DNA of 64,000 bases from DATBLQ01 sp036555325 (GCA_036555325.1 DATBLQ010000052.1:124001-188000), one strand, 5' to 3'. Shown: positions 16,771 through 25,440, numbered from the stretch's first letter. Translations and numbers: made by a program. Notes: generated from the sequence alone by a model not told the origin.

Positions 16771-17805
16771 ATGAATTGGAAAATTGCCTTATCTGTCATT
16801 GCGCTCGGCATGAGCGGCTTAGTCGGCAGCGCCCATGCTGATGGCCAGCTCCACATTTACAATTGGGGCGATTACACCAGCCCCGAGCTCATCAAGAAAT
16901 TCGAGCAGACCTACAACGTCAAGGTCACTGTCACCGACTATGACTCCAACGATACCGCTCTGGCGAAGATAAAGGCGGGTGGCCATGGCTTCGACATTGT
17001 CGTTCCCTCCGCAACCTTCGTCCCGATCTATATTCAGGAAGGTTTGCTCGCCGAAACGAGACCCGACCAGATGGAGAACTTCAAGCACATGGATCCCAAG
17101 TGGATCGATGTCGCCTACGATCCCGGCCGCCATTACACGGTTCCCTGGCAGTGGGGAGTGAACGGCATCCTTGTCAATACCAAGTTCTACAAGGGCGATC
17201 CCAATACCTCGGCAATCTTCCTCGACCCGCCCGATGAGCTCAAGGGTCGCATAAACGTCGTGCCCGAGATGGCCGAGATCATGCATCTCGCCATACGCTA
17301 TGTCGGCGGTGAGCCCTGCACGAGCGACAAGGAAGTGCTGAAGAAAGTTCGCGACAAGCTCATGGCCGCCAAGCCGCACTGGATTTCTATGGATTATTCC
17401 AATCCCGAGAAATATTCCAAGGAAGACTTGGCCGCCGGCGTCAACTGGAATGGCTGGTCCCTCCGCGCCAGGCTACAGAACCCCAATCTCGTCTATGGCT
17501 TTCCGAGAGAGGGCTATCCGATCTTCATCGACAACGTTGCCGTCCTCAAGGACGCCCAGAACCTGGAGAACGCCAAGCTCTTTCAGAACTTCATCATGGC
17601 TCCCGAAAACGCCGCCATGATCTCCGCCTTTGCCCGCTATGCCAATAGCATCAAGGGCTCCGAGGCGTTCATGCCGGAGGACATGAAGACGGCTCCCGAG
17701 GTCAACATCCCCAAGGAGTTCGAGCCGATGGGCACAATTGCCGTCACCTGCCCTCCCGAGGCGCAAGAGCTCTATACAGCCATTTGGACCGAACTGACTA
17801 AGTAG
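16771..17805 (+). CDS. periplasmic polyamine-binding protein, second of a tandem pair (PotD/PotF type)
   Basis: A 344-residue paralogue of the preceding gene, starting at ATG 16771 after GGGGA; the open frame to 16645 lies within the first copy and is rejected. Signal peptide ALSVIALGMSGLVGSAHA, then DGQLHIYNWGDYTSP. Differences cluster in likely pocket neighbourhoods, for example PWQWGTTG versus PWQWGVNG, and NWNGASFRAR versus NWNGWSLRAR, consistent with altered ligand preference. A strong hairpin follows its stop, which may insulate it from the amidase gene. Confidence 0.9.
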   Translation: MNWKIALSVIALGMSGLVGSAHADGQLHIYNWGDYTSPELIKKFEQTYNVKVTVTDYDSNDTALAKIKAGGHGFDIVVPSATFVPIYIQEGLLAETRPDQMENFKHMDPKWIDVAYDPGRHYTVPWQWGVNGILVNTKFYKGDPNTSAIFLDPPDELKGRINVVPEMAEIMHLAIRYVGGEPCTSDKEVLKKVRDKLMAAKPHWISMDYSNPEKYSKEDLAAGVNWNGWSLRARLQNPNLVYGFPREGYPIFIDNVAVLKDAQNLENAKLFQNFIMAPENAAMISAFARYANSIKGSEAFMPEDMKTAPEVNIPKEFEPMGTIAVTCPPEAQELYTAIWTELTK

Positions 17806-17820
17806 AATCCAATCGCGAGC

Positions 17821-17860
17821 GGCCGATCTCCTTCAACTCGAAGCGAGATCGGCCTTATTT
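17821..17860 (+). terminator. hairpin with T-rich tail between the second binding protein and the amidase
   Basis: GGCCGATCTC (17821-17830) pairs perfectly with GAGATCGGCC (17845-17854), and inside it CTTC pairs with GAAG around a 5-base loop, leaving one bulged C. TTATTT follows at 17855-17860. The amidase ATG is only 3 bases later. It can act as a leaky intrinsic terminator or as a 3' stabiliser of the Pot mRNA. Confidence 0.65.
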
Positions 17861-17863
17861 CCA

Positions 17864-19297
17864 ATGTCCGATCCAGCTCTTTGCTATCTCTCCGCCACCG
17901 AGGCTTTATCTCTTTTTCGCGCGCGGAAGCTTTCCCCTGTCGAGCTTGTCAAGGCTCTGATCGAGCGCGCCGAGAAGGTGAATCCCGCCATCAATGCCTT
18001 CGCCGATACGTATTTTGATGAAGCCCTGGCCAAAGCAGAAATCGCCGAGGCCGAATATGCGAAGCGCAGCGGGTCCCCACGTTCGCTCGAGGGCTTGCCT
18101 GTAGCGGTCAAGGACGCCCAGCGGATCGCCGGCAAGCGCACCACCTATGGATCGCTCATTTTCAAGGACAATATCGATGACCGATCCGATCCGATGATTG
18201 AGCGGCTGGAGGAAGCAGGTGCCATCGTCCACGCCCGCACCACGACCCCCGAATTCTGCCTGTCCGGCGTTTGCTACAGCCGTATGTGGGGCGTATCGCG
18301 CAATCCATTCAACCTCGACTACGGTCCAGGCGGCTCCTCAGGCGGGTCTGCCGCGGCGCTGGCGGCCGGAACAGCCATACTCGCCACTGGCACTGATATT
18401 GGTGGTTCGATCCGAATTCCAGCCAGCGCCTGCGGCATCGTTGGCTACAAGCCCCCGCGCGGACGCAATCCCGATGGCCCCCCAGGGAACCTCGACCCCT
18501 ACAATCATTGCGGCCCCATGGCCCGCACCGTATCCGGATGCGCGCTGGCGCAGAATGTCGTCTCAGGCCCCCATCCCCTCGATCACGCTTCCCTTCGCGA
18601 CCGCCTGCTTATTCCCGAGAATGCTAAACCTCTCGCCGGCCTGCGTGTCGCCTATTCGATTGATTTGGGCTACATGAACATCGACCGCGATGTCTTGAAG
18701 AATACCCTCGCCGCTCTCGATATCTTTCGTTCTCTCGACTGCATCGTCGAGGAGGTGGATCTCGGCTGGACCATCGACTGCGAGAAATGGGCCGTGCACT
18801 GGTACAACTCCATGCATTTCGGTCGCCAGACCGTCTGGCATGCCCGCCGCCATGCCAATGTCATGTGTGACTACTCGCTCAAATTCGCCAGAAACTGCGA
18901 AACCGCTACCATTCTCGATGACGTTCCCCGTTCGTGGGAGCAAGTCCACAAGATGTATCAAACCTTCGGCCCCCTGTTGGAGAAGTACGATGTCTTTGTC
19001 TGTCCGACCAACGGTGTGCCCGCGGTCAAGGCCGATCATGACCCCTGGGATGAGAATTTCCGCATCAACAACGTCAGGGTCGATGCTGAAAATGGCTGGA
19101 TACTAACGTATCAGTTCAACATGTTGCATCACTGCCCGGTGATGTCGGTGCCTTCAGGCTCTGCCGGAAACGGTGTGCCGACGGGCATACAGATCGTTGG
19201 GCGTACCTACGATGACCAAACGGTATTTCGTGCCGCTGCGAATTACGAGCGGGCCGCTCCGCATCTGTTTATCAGCGCCGGTAACCACCCCCTGTAG
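17864..19297 (+). CDS. amidase (amidase-signature family)
   Basis: A 477-residue amidase-signature hydrolase that cleaves C-N amide bonds. The Ser-cisSer-Lys triad is visible: K83 in AVKDAQ, cis-Ser S158 in GPGGSSGGSAAALAAG, and the nucleophile S182 in GTDIGGSIRIP. No signal peptide, so it is cytoplasmic. It lies downstream of the polyamine importer, so an amide or N-acyl amine brought in by that system is a plausible substrate. The stretch before the ATG is occupied by a hairpin and shows no good ribosome-binding site, so translation may be weak or conditional. It converges with the dehydrogenase gene at 19360. Confidence 0.87.
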   Translation: MSDPALCYLSATEALSLFRARKLSPVELVKALIERAEKVNPAINAFADTYFDEALAKAEIAEAEYAKRSGSPRSLEGLPVAVKDAQRIAGKRTTYGSLIFKDNIDDRSDPMIERLEEAGAIVHARTTTPEFCLSGVCYSRMWGVSRNPFNLDYGPGGSSGGSAAALAAGTAILATGTDIGGSIRIPASACGIVGYKPPRGRNPDGPPGNLDPYNHCGPMARTVSGCALAQNVVSGPHPLDHASLRDRLLIPENAKPLAGLRVAYSIDLGYMNIDRDVLKNTLAALDIFRSLDCIVEEVDLGWTIDCEKWAVHWYNSMHFGRQTVWHARRHANVMCDYSLKFARNCETATILDDVPRSWEQVHKMYQTFGPLLEKYDVFVCPTNGVPAVKADHDPWDENFRINNVRVDAENGWILTYQFNMLHHCPVMSVPSGSAGNGVPTGIQIVGRTYDDQTVFRAAANYERAAPHLFISAGNHPL

Positions 19298-19359
19298 GCC
19301 AAGTTGAGTTGCAAGAACCTGGCCTGCTGCACAAGGGGACCGCCTCAAGCACACCCGTA

Positions 19360-21450
19360 TCAGCCAAAGCTCTGCGGAAAATCTGCATCAAGTTGTGTGA
19401 CCTCACGCCGGAAGGATACCGTGTCGGGGTCTTCCTCCCGATCGAGCTGGCGTGAGAACCGATGGCCCGAATAGACCGCGTGCGCTATCGTTCCTGCGGC
19501 AAGGCAATCACCGATCGTCCGAACCGACAGGATGCCGCGATCTTTCCATTCGGCCCTTCGCCCTCCTAACTCGAGCGCCAGCTGGTCGTTGGGCAGCCGT
19601 GCAGTCACCATGAGGACTGCATCCATTTCGATTGCCGCGGTATTGCCCGTGTAGACGCAGGCGATCTGTAAATGATCCCGCGCAATCGCCTCAAGCCCAT
19701 GTGTGAGCCTGAGATTCACCCCTGCCTCAAGCAGCCGCCGTTGAATGAATTTCTGTTCCAGGGTCATCTGGGTGAAATCGGAAATCATGGTCGATGGCGT
19801 CACGATGGTCACTGAAGCGCCGCGGCTTGTGAGCAGCTCGGCCAAAACTCCGGCCATGTAGTAGTGATCGTCATCGTAGATGATCACCCGTCCCTGCGGC
19901 ATTCTGCCCTCCAGCACATCGTCTGGCGTGAATACCGGCGCCGCTTCGGCAATTTCAATCGGTCTGAGGTTGAAGCGCCCCACGCTGTCCCGCCGCCATG
20001 TGGCTCCCGTAGCGACTGCCACATGCTCGAAACCGAAACTTAGAATGTCGTCGGCCGTGAGCCTGCTTTCCAGATAGGTTTCCACATTTGCAAGCTGCGA
20101 CAGCTGAAAAGTCCGGTAATCGGCAACCCGTCCCCAGGCCGAAAGCCCTGGCAGCCGCCGCTCCTTTGCCACGCGCCCGCCAAGCACATCGCCCGCCTCT
20201 GCCAGCGCAACCTCGTATCCGCGCATCGCCGCCACCCGTGCAGCTTCGAGCCCTGCCGGCCCTCCGCCAACGATCAGCACACGGGTCTCGCTGCCCCGTC
20301 GGGCGAATTTCTCCGGATGCCACCCCCGCCGCCACTCATCGCCGAAAGTTGCATTCTGCGTGCAGCGGCTCGGGCTCGCCAGAGAATCGCCCGTGACGCA
20401 CACGTTGCAACCGATGCATTCACGGATGTCCTCGATTCTCCCCTCCTCGATCTTTTTCGGCAGAAACGGATCGGCGATCGATGGGCGGGCCGCGCCGATG
20501 AAGTCGAGCATTCCTGACTTCACCTGTTTCACCATCTTGTCGACCGAGGTGAAGCGTCCCACTCCCACGACCGGTTTCGATGTAAGTGCCTTGAGCCCTC
20601 GCACGAAGTCGTCCTGGAAACCTTCCTCCGAGAATCGCGAGCTCTGTGAATCATACGCCCATGTACCCATGCAAAAATCCCACAGATCGGGAAGTTCGCC
20701 GATGAGTCCAATGACATCCTTAAGCTCTGAATTTGTGAGGCCGATGTCCCCCAGCATTTCCTCCACCGCGATCCTCACCGGCACTCCGCATCGATCACCC
20801 ACCGCCTCTTTGGTATCCTCGATCAGTTCACGCAGGAACCGGACACGATTCTCCAGCGTTCCGCCATATTCATCGCTCCGCTGGTTGGTATGCCGCGACA
20901 AGAGGATCTGTGCCATCGCCAGTCCATGCCCGGCGTAGACATAAACGAGATCATAACCCGCCTGCATCGACCGGCGGGCCGCGTTCCGATGCCAGCGGCG
21001 CAGATTTTTCATATCCGTCTTGTCGAACGCGCGCGCCTGCAGCTGCTCGTTTTGCGCCGTCATCGTCGGCAGGTGATGCGGTCCGAACGGTACCTCACGC
21101 GAGTAATTGTTGGCGCTCGCCGGCCCCTGATGGCACAGTTCTATGCCGGCAAGGCTTCCGTGCGCGTGGATCGCTTCGACGATGCGTTCATGCAACGGCA
21201 GATCGCGGTCGTCCCATAGCCTGAGCTCCACATAGGGCGTAACCTCTGAGGAGGGGTGGATCTCGACCTCCTCCGTGCACACCACCGCCCAGCCCCCTTC
21301 GGCCTTGATGCCGCGCATCGTTGCATTCTGCGTGCCATCCCTCCAACCCATCCCGTTGCAGTGCGGAACCTGGTAGAAGCGGTTGCGCGCCGTCTTGGGG
21401 CCGATTGCCACAGGTTCGAACAGGATATCGTATCTGGGATCGCGCGCCAT
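19360..21450 (-). CDS. trimethylamine/dimethylamine dehydrogenase-like iron-sulfur flavoprotein
   Basis: A 696-residue protein collinear with the TMADH/DMADH group: an N-terminal FMN barrel (LFEPVAIGPKTARNRFYQVP), a 4Fe-4S motif CIGCNVCVTGDSLASPSRC, then ADP- and FAD/NAD-like domains with VLIVGGGPAGLEAARVAA. Cys31 in QVPHCNG aligns with the cysteine that carries 6-S-cysteinyl FMN in TMADH, and Y172/H175 (YVYAGHG) with its catalytic Tyr/His. The substrate-pocket Tyr60 of TMADH (Gln in DMADH) is Glu61 here, so the amine oxidised probably differs. Such enzymes demethylate or deaminate amines and pass electrons to ETF. The gene lies 25 bases after the acetylpolyamine amidohydrolase gene, so a polyamine-type amine is a reasonable guess. 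No ETF gene is nearby. Confidence 0.88.
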   Translation of the reverse strand: MARDPRYDILFEPVAIGPKTARNRFYQVPHCNGMGWRDGTQNATMRGIKAEGGWAVVCTEEVEIHPSSEVTPYVELRLWDDRDLPLHERIVEAIHAHGSLAGIELCHQGPASANNYSREVPFGPHHLPTMTAQNEQLQARAFDKTDMKNLRRWHRNAARRSMQAGYDLVYVYAGHGLAMAQILLSRHTNQRSDEYGGTLENRVRFLRELIEDTKEAVGDRCGVPVRIAVEEMLGDIGLTNSELKDVIGLIGELPDLWDFCMGTWAYDSQSSRFSEEGFQDDFVRGLKALTSKPVVGVGRFTSVDKMVKQVKSGMLDFIGAARPSIADPFLPKKIEEGRIEDIRECIGCNVCVTGDSLASPSRCTQNATFGDEWRRGWHPEKFARRGSETRVLIVGGGPAGLEAARVAAMRGYEVALAEAGDVLGGRVAKERRLPGLSAWGRVADYRTFQLSQLANVETYLESRLTADDILSFGFEHVAVATGATWRRDSVGRFNLRPIEIAEAAPVFTPDDVLEGRMPQGRVIIYDDDHYYMAGVLAELLTSRGASVTIVTPSTMISDFTQMTLEQKFIQRRLLEAGVNLRLTHGLEAIARDHLQIACVYTGNTAAIEMDAVLMVTARLPNDQLALELGGRRAEWKDRGILSVRTIGDCLAAGTIAHAVYSGHRFSRQLDREEDPDTVSFRREVTQLDADFPQSFG

Positions 21451-21475
21451 TGTGTCCTTCAGCCCCTCGCCAGCT

Positions 21476-22504
21476 TCAGCCGTTTAAGAAACCCTCAAGC
21501 ACATTCACGGTGTTTACGCCGATCGCCTCGATGGCGTATCCGCCTTCCATGACGAATAGCGTCGGAAGTTTCAACCGCGCGACGCGCCCGCCGTATGTCG
21601 AGAAATCCTCCGATTTCAGTTTGAAGAAGCTGATTGGATCATCCTTGAACGTATCAACGCCAAGCGACACGATCAGCGCGTCGGGACCGTATTTTTTGAT
21701 GCGCTTGCACGAATCCTCGAGCGCCCGCCCCCAAATCTCGTAGGGTGTGCCGGGCGGCATTGGGTAGTTGACGTTGAACCCTTCGCCCTGTCCTTCCCCT
21801 CGCTCGTCTGCATATCCCAGGAAATATGGATAGGCATCCTGCGGTTGCCCATGCAACGACAGGAACAGCACATCCTTCCGCCGGTAAAAAATGTCCTGCG
21901 TGCCGTTGCCATGGTGGAAGTCCACATCCAGTATCGCCACCCGATCGGCTCCACCGTCGAGGAACATCTGCGCTGCGATCGCCGCATTGTTGAGGAAGCA
22001 ATAGCCGCCATACATGTCGATTGCGGCATGGTGGCCGGGCGGCCGGCAGAGAGCAAACGCGGCCCCCTTTCCTTCGGCTACGAACGTCTGAGCAGTCTGC
22101 GCCACGGCGGCGCTCGACTGGGCAGCGGTCCATGTTCCAGCCGTAATCGCCGTCTCGGTGGCAAGCGCATAGTAGCCTGCCTTGCCGTCGATATTTCTAG
22201 GCACCCGCTGCCCCATCCGCCGCGCTGGGAATCCCGATGGAATGATCTCTCCGCGGTGCCCGTCCGCGATCCACTCGGCCCAGGCGGTTTCGAGAAATTT
22301 GACGAAACCCACATCGTGAACGCGCTTCACGGGTTTCGCGGCAAACTTCGCGGGCGCTTGGATGTCCGTGAATTTGCGCCGTTTGAGTTGTCTCAGAATA
22401 TACTCAACCCGCGACGGCCGCTCGAAGGGCGTCACAAACTCTCCGAAACACAGCTCACCTTGCGGAAAATGAAACCGGTGGTCTTCCGAATAAACGACTT
22501 TCAT
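21476..22504 (-). CDS. acetylpolyamine amidohydrolase (histone deacetylase family)
   Basis: A 342-residue zinc hydrolase that removes acetyl groups from N-acetylated polyamines such as acetylputrescine or acetylcadaverine. Numbering from ATG 22504 reproduces the known Mycoplana ramosa enzyme exactly: H158-H159 in RPPGHHAAID, zinc ligands D195 and H197 in LDVDFHHGNG and D284 in LGVDTF, Tyr323 in MEGGY, and pocket acids E17 and E117. The third pocket acid, E106 in the model enzyme, is D106 here. Length is within a residue of that enzyme. The open frame extends to 22528 without support. Probably the first gene of a two-gene operon with the dehydrogenase downstream. Confidence 0.93.
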   Translation of the reverse strand: MKVVYSEDHRFHFPQGELCFGEFVTPFERPSRVEYILRQLKRRKFTDIQAPAKFAAKPVKRVHDVGFVKFLETAWAEWIADGHRGEIIPSGFPARRMGQRVPRNIDGKAGYYALATETAITAGTWTAAQSSAAVAQTAQTFVAEGKGAAFALCRPPGHHAAIDMYGGYCFLNNAAIAAQMFLDGGADRVAILDVDFHHGNGTQDIFYRRKDVLFLSLHGQPQDAYPYFLGYADERGEGQGEGFNVNYPMPPGTPYEIWGRALEDSCKRIKKYGPDALIVSLGVDTFKDDPISFFKLKSEDFSTYGGRVARLKLPTLFVMEGGYAIEAIGVNTVNVLEGFLNG

Positions 22505-22595
22505 CACGCCAACCCCGCTAGCAATCAAGTGAAGATTGGCCTTTCTACCTCATCCTTTGCAAGAGGTTGGCGAGAAGATCGATATGTCGACCACG

Positions 22596-22949
22596 TTACT
22601 TCAGGATATCAATTCGAACCTTGGCAACGCCTACCCTTTTCAGCCCAACCGCGTGCGCTGCCCCAACCGCCAGATCGATGATGCGGCCGCGGATGAAGGG
22701 CCCTCGGTCGTTAATTCTCACTATCACCGCTTTTCCCGTGCTCACATTGGTAACCCGCACCTTGGTGCCGAAGGGAAGTGTGCGATGTGCTGCGGTGAAA
22801 CCTCGCGGATTGAATCGCTCACCACTCGCCGTCTTTCTGCCGCTGCCGTAGTAGGAAGCGAGGCCAATCTGCGCTGCCAATGCGCTCTCTCCCCAATGAA
22901 GAACTGCGCACAGAAAGAGAATAAAAACTGCAAAACCTTTGATATGCAT
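22596..22949 (-). CDS. RlpA-like double-psi beta-barrel lipoprotein/secreted protein
   Basis: A 117-residue secreted protein with an N-terminal hydrophobic signal (GFAVFILFLCAVLHW, cleavage near AALA) and a double-psi beta-barrel domain: GLASYYGSGRKTASGERF, AAHRTLPFGTKVRVTN and RINDRGPFIRGRIIDLA. RlpA-type proteins bind or cleave denuded septal glycan. No SPOR domain follows, so this is a minimal form. ATG 22949 was chosen because the hydrophobic signal starts there; a start at 22982 is possible. It does not clearly belong to the catabolic operons on either side. Confidence 0.87.
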   Translation of the reverse strand: MHIKGFAVFILFLCAVLHWGESALAAQIGLASYYGSGRKTASGERFNPRGFTAAHRTLPFGTKVRVTNVSTGKAVIVRINDRGPFIRGRIIDLAVGAAHAVGLKRVGVAKVRIDILK

Positions 22950-23040
22950 TGAGGAACCCAAATTTGCTTTGACGCGCCGCACCTAAGAAATCGCGTGCGG
23001 CGAGAATAAGGCCTGCAGCCGGCATTTTGGCGTCGTAAAA

Positions 23041-23062
23041 TTAACCATTTGTCATTGGTTAA
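23041..23062 (-). terminator. AT-rich hairpin downstream of the DadA-like gene
   Basis: TTAACCA (23041-23047) and TGGTTAA (23056-23062) form a 7-bp stem with an 8-base loop, 24 bases past the stop of the leftward DadA-like gene. Read on the minus strand it is followed by TTTTA. The stem is weak (two G-C pairs), so it may be a poor terminator or a protein-binding palindrome. Confidence 0.4.
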
Positions 23063-23085
23063 AAATTAGTCCGTAGGCGGATTAA

Positions 23086-24333
23086 TTAGCCGCGAACCAT
23101 CATGCCGTCGAGCGGGATTGCAGCACCGCGACCGGCGATCAGATCAGCTGTAATCCGCGCCGCAGCGTGACTCATTGTCCATCCCATATGGCCAAGCCCG
23201 GTATTGTACCACAGATTGTCGTGCCGTCCGCGGCCGAGGATCGGCGTCCCTTCCGGCGTCATGGGGCGCAAACCTGCCCAATACTCGGGCTTTTCATAAT
23301 CGGCTCCGTCTGGAAAAACTGCCTGGATCTGTTTCAGCATATAGCTGAAATCGGCAGGCGAATGATCGAGCCCGTAGCCGGAAAACTCCGCTGTCGCCGT
23401 TACCCGCAGTCGGTCTCCCAGTGGGCACCAGGCAATCAGATTCTCCTCATCTATTCCCCCAATTGCGGGTGGGTTGTTCCGTCCTGAGACCGGGAACGTC
23501 ACCGAATAACCCTTCACCGGATAAATCGGCAGGTCCTGTCCGATAAGCCGTGTCAGATGCGGACTGAAAACGCCGAGGCTCAAGATGAACACATCGGCCT
23601 TTTCCTTGCCTTGATCGGTAATCACTGACGAGATTTTTCCCCGATCCGTCTCCAGCGCTGTAATGTTAGCCCCCATTCTGAATTTCACGCCGCGTTCGGT
23701 AAGCCATTTTGCCATGTTTCGCGCAAACAACCGGCAGTCCCCACTCTCGTCATTCTTGGACAACAGTGCACCGGCGAACTCCTCCTTGACCGGTGCGAGC
23801 GCCGGGTCATGCGCCGTGATCCCATCGCGGTCGAGCGTCTCGATCTCGCAGCCGTTGTCGATGAGAATCTTCGCTTTCACGGCCGCACCTCTAAGAAGCT
23901 TTTCGCTGCGGTAGAGATACAAAATCCCACCTCGCCGCCCGTCGTATTTTATGTCTGTCGCCTTCAACGTCTCGTGAAAGATTTCCAGCGAGTAGTTGCA
24001 CAGCCGCGCTTTGCGTGATGTATTCAGCAAGGCCCGTTCAACTGTGCATTCGCGCACAAAGCGTCCCATCCAGCGGAGGAAGTATTTGTCCAGATTCGGC
24101 CGCAGTCTCAACGCCTGGTCATTTCGCCACAACGATCTTATGAGAATTCGCGGAGCTGCCGGTGATGCCCACGTGTAGGAATGACCAGGAGCGAACAACC
24201 CAGCATTCGCAAAGCTGGTGAAAGACGCAGGCAATTCTTCCCTGTCGATGACGCAAACCTCATGCCCGTCTCGCCAGAGTTCATAGGCCGCTGTCACGCC
24301 GGCAATGCCTGCCCCCATAATGATCACTTTCAT
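23086..24333 (-). CDS. D-amino acid dehydrogenase-like FAD oxidoreductase (DadA family)
   Basis: A 415-residue FAD protein that oxidises an amine, typically a D-amino acid, to the imino acid. The dinucleotide-binding motif IIMGAGIAGVTAAYELWRDG is at the N-terminus. DadA-like features include ANAGLFAPGHSYTWASP, PIYPVKGYSVTFP, WAGLRPMTPEGTPILG and the C-terminal LGHMGWTMSHAAARI. The length equals typical DadA. It is divergent from the nucleoside-hydrolase operon with 189 bases between. No alanine racemase is adjacent, so the substrate could be another secondary amine or imino acid. Confidence 0.88.
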   Translation of the reverse strand: MKVIIMGAGIAGVTAAYELWRDGHEVCVIDREELPASFTSFANAGLFAPGHSYTWASPAAPRILIRSLWRNDQALRLRPNLDKYFLRWMGRFVRECTVERALLNTSRKARLCNYSLEIFHETLKATDIKYDGRRGGILYLYRSEKLLRGAAVKAKILIDNGCEIETLDRDGITAHDPALAPVKEEFAGALLSKNDESGDCRLFARNMAKWLTERGVKFRMGANITALETDRGKISSVITDQGKEKADVFILSLGVFSPHLTRLIGQDLPIYPVKGYSVTFPVSGRNNPPAIGGIDEENLIAWCPLGDRLRVTATAEFSGYGLDHSPADFSYMLKQIQAVFPDGADYEKPEYWAGLRPMTPEGTPILGRGRHDNLWYNTGLGHMGWTMSHAAARITADLIAGRGAAIPLDGMMVRG

Positions 24334-24509
24334 GTGGCTGCACCTCCAGCTGCGCCGCCCGTCTTGGTAACCGGGAGGGTGGGTGTATGCAAGATGTCTG
24401 GCGCTATCGATGGAGTTGCGTTACCAGAATGCTCATGCCGGTTTGAGTCGCCGCATTTCTCTACCGAGCCTCGGGATCGTCTGGTCGCAGCTCACTCGCA
24501 AGTATAGAC

Positions 24510-24519
24510 TTGATATCAA
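24510..24519. promoter_or_regulatory. palindrome at the start of the nucleoside-hydrolase operon
   Basis: TTGATATCAA is a perfect 10-base palindrome directly upstream of the ATG at 24523; with flanks AGn...nCT it extends imperfectly to 16 bases. Its location at the head of a seven-gene operon suggests a repressor site. No regulator gene is adjacent, so the partner is unknown. Part of it also occupies the place where a ribosome-binding site would be. Confidence 0.4.
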
Positions 24520-24522
24520 CTC

Positions 24523-25440
24523 ATGCAGGGCGACAGGAAGCGCTCCATCTATATCGACTGCGACCCGGGCCTCGACGACGCCGTCGCCCTGGCGCTCGCA
24601 GCCGCTGCCGATGAACTCGACATTACTGCAGTGACCACCGCTGCCGGCAACGCCACCATCGAGCGCGTCACCGACAATGCTCTCTCCCTATGCGCAACTT
24701 TGCGCCTAAAGACGCCGGTCTATGCCGGCGCCGATCATCCCCTGCGCGTGAAATCCCACTTCGGCACCGAAATCTGGGGCGGCGATGGAAGCCTTGGCTT
24801 GAAACGCCCGCGCCGCGGTGCAGTATCGGAGGGAGCGGCGGAATTCTTGCTCCGCACTCTCAAGGACGCTGCCGACCGTTCAATTCTCATATGCTGCCTT
24901 GCGCCATTGACCAATCTTGCCAAGGTTCTCCTGCTTGAACCCCGTCTCGCGGAGAAAATTGAACGCCTGATGCTTATGGGCTGTGCGCTGGGCAAAGGGA
25001 ATGCGACTGCTGCCGCCGAGTTCAATATCTGGTTTGATCCGCACGCCGCCAAGCGGGTTTTCGAAGCCGACGTTCCGACTGTTGTCGTGCCTTTGGATTT
25101 GACCCGGACAGTCATTGCCAAGAGCCCTCATATTCGCAGGCTTGCGCGGTCGGAAAAACCCGCAGCCTGCCTGGTCGCCCGCATGCTCCTGCTTGCTGGC
25201 AGCGATGGCCATCCCGCCGCCTTGCATGACGCCATCGTCATCGGTTGCTTGCTTTGGCCGGATTTGTTCTCTTTCAAGCAGGGTGGTATCACCGTTGGTG
25301 TTGAAGATGGGCCTGCCCGTGGCCAGACGCGGTTCAGCGAAGGTGAGGGTCACCACGTCTTGCTGACCTCGGTGGAAGAGGACAAGCTGCTCGATATGAT
25401 GGTTGCCAAACTCCTCGGTAAATCCGATAGGCGCAAATGA
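24523..25440 (+). CDS. inosine/uridine-preferring nucleoside hydrolase family protein
   Basis: A 305-residue N-ribohydrolase that splits ribonucleosides into base and ribose. The calcium-binding DCDPGLDDAVALAL cluster (D12, D14, D18, D19) is at the N-terminus, the family segment AEFNIWFDPHAAKRVF is near residue 170, and the late catalytic Asp is in ALHDAIVIG. The Shine-Dalgarno region is poor. It overlaps the kinase gene by ATGA, making hydrolysis followed by ribose phosphorylation a coupled pair. It heads an operon that continues into a Pot-type importer and a glycosidase, so the real substrate may be a modified N-glycoside. Confidence 0.9.
   Translation: MQGDRKRSIYIDCDPGLDDAVALALAAAADELDITAVTTAAGNATIERVTDNALSLCATLRLKTPVYAGADHPLRVKSHFGTEIWGGDGSLGLKRPRRGAVSEGAAEFLLRTLKDAADRSILICCLAPLTNLAKVLLLEPRLAEKIERLMLMGCALGKGNATAAAEFNIWFDPHAAKRVFEADVPTVVVPLDLTRTVIAKSPHIRRLARSEKPAACLVARMLLLAGSDGHPAALHDAIVIGCLLWPDLFSFKQGGITVGVEDGPARGQTRFSEGEGHHVLLTSVEEDKLLDMMVAKLLGKSDRRK

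Noticed and set aside
17864..19297. Amidase as a substitute for HutG (N-formylglutamate deformylase)
   Set aside because: HutG proteins are unrelated zinc hydrolases or arginase-like enzymes. This is an amidase-signature protein in the polyamine region 9 kb from the hut genes.
19298..19359. Bidirectional terminator between the convergent amidase and dehydrogenase genes
   Set aside because: The 62-base gap shows no stem of useful length with a T-run on either strand.
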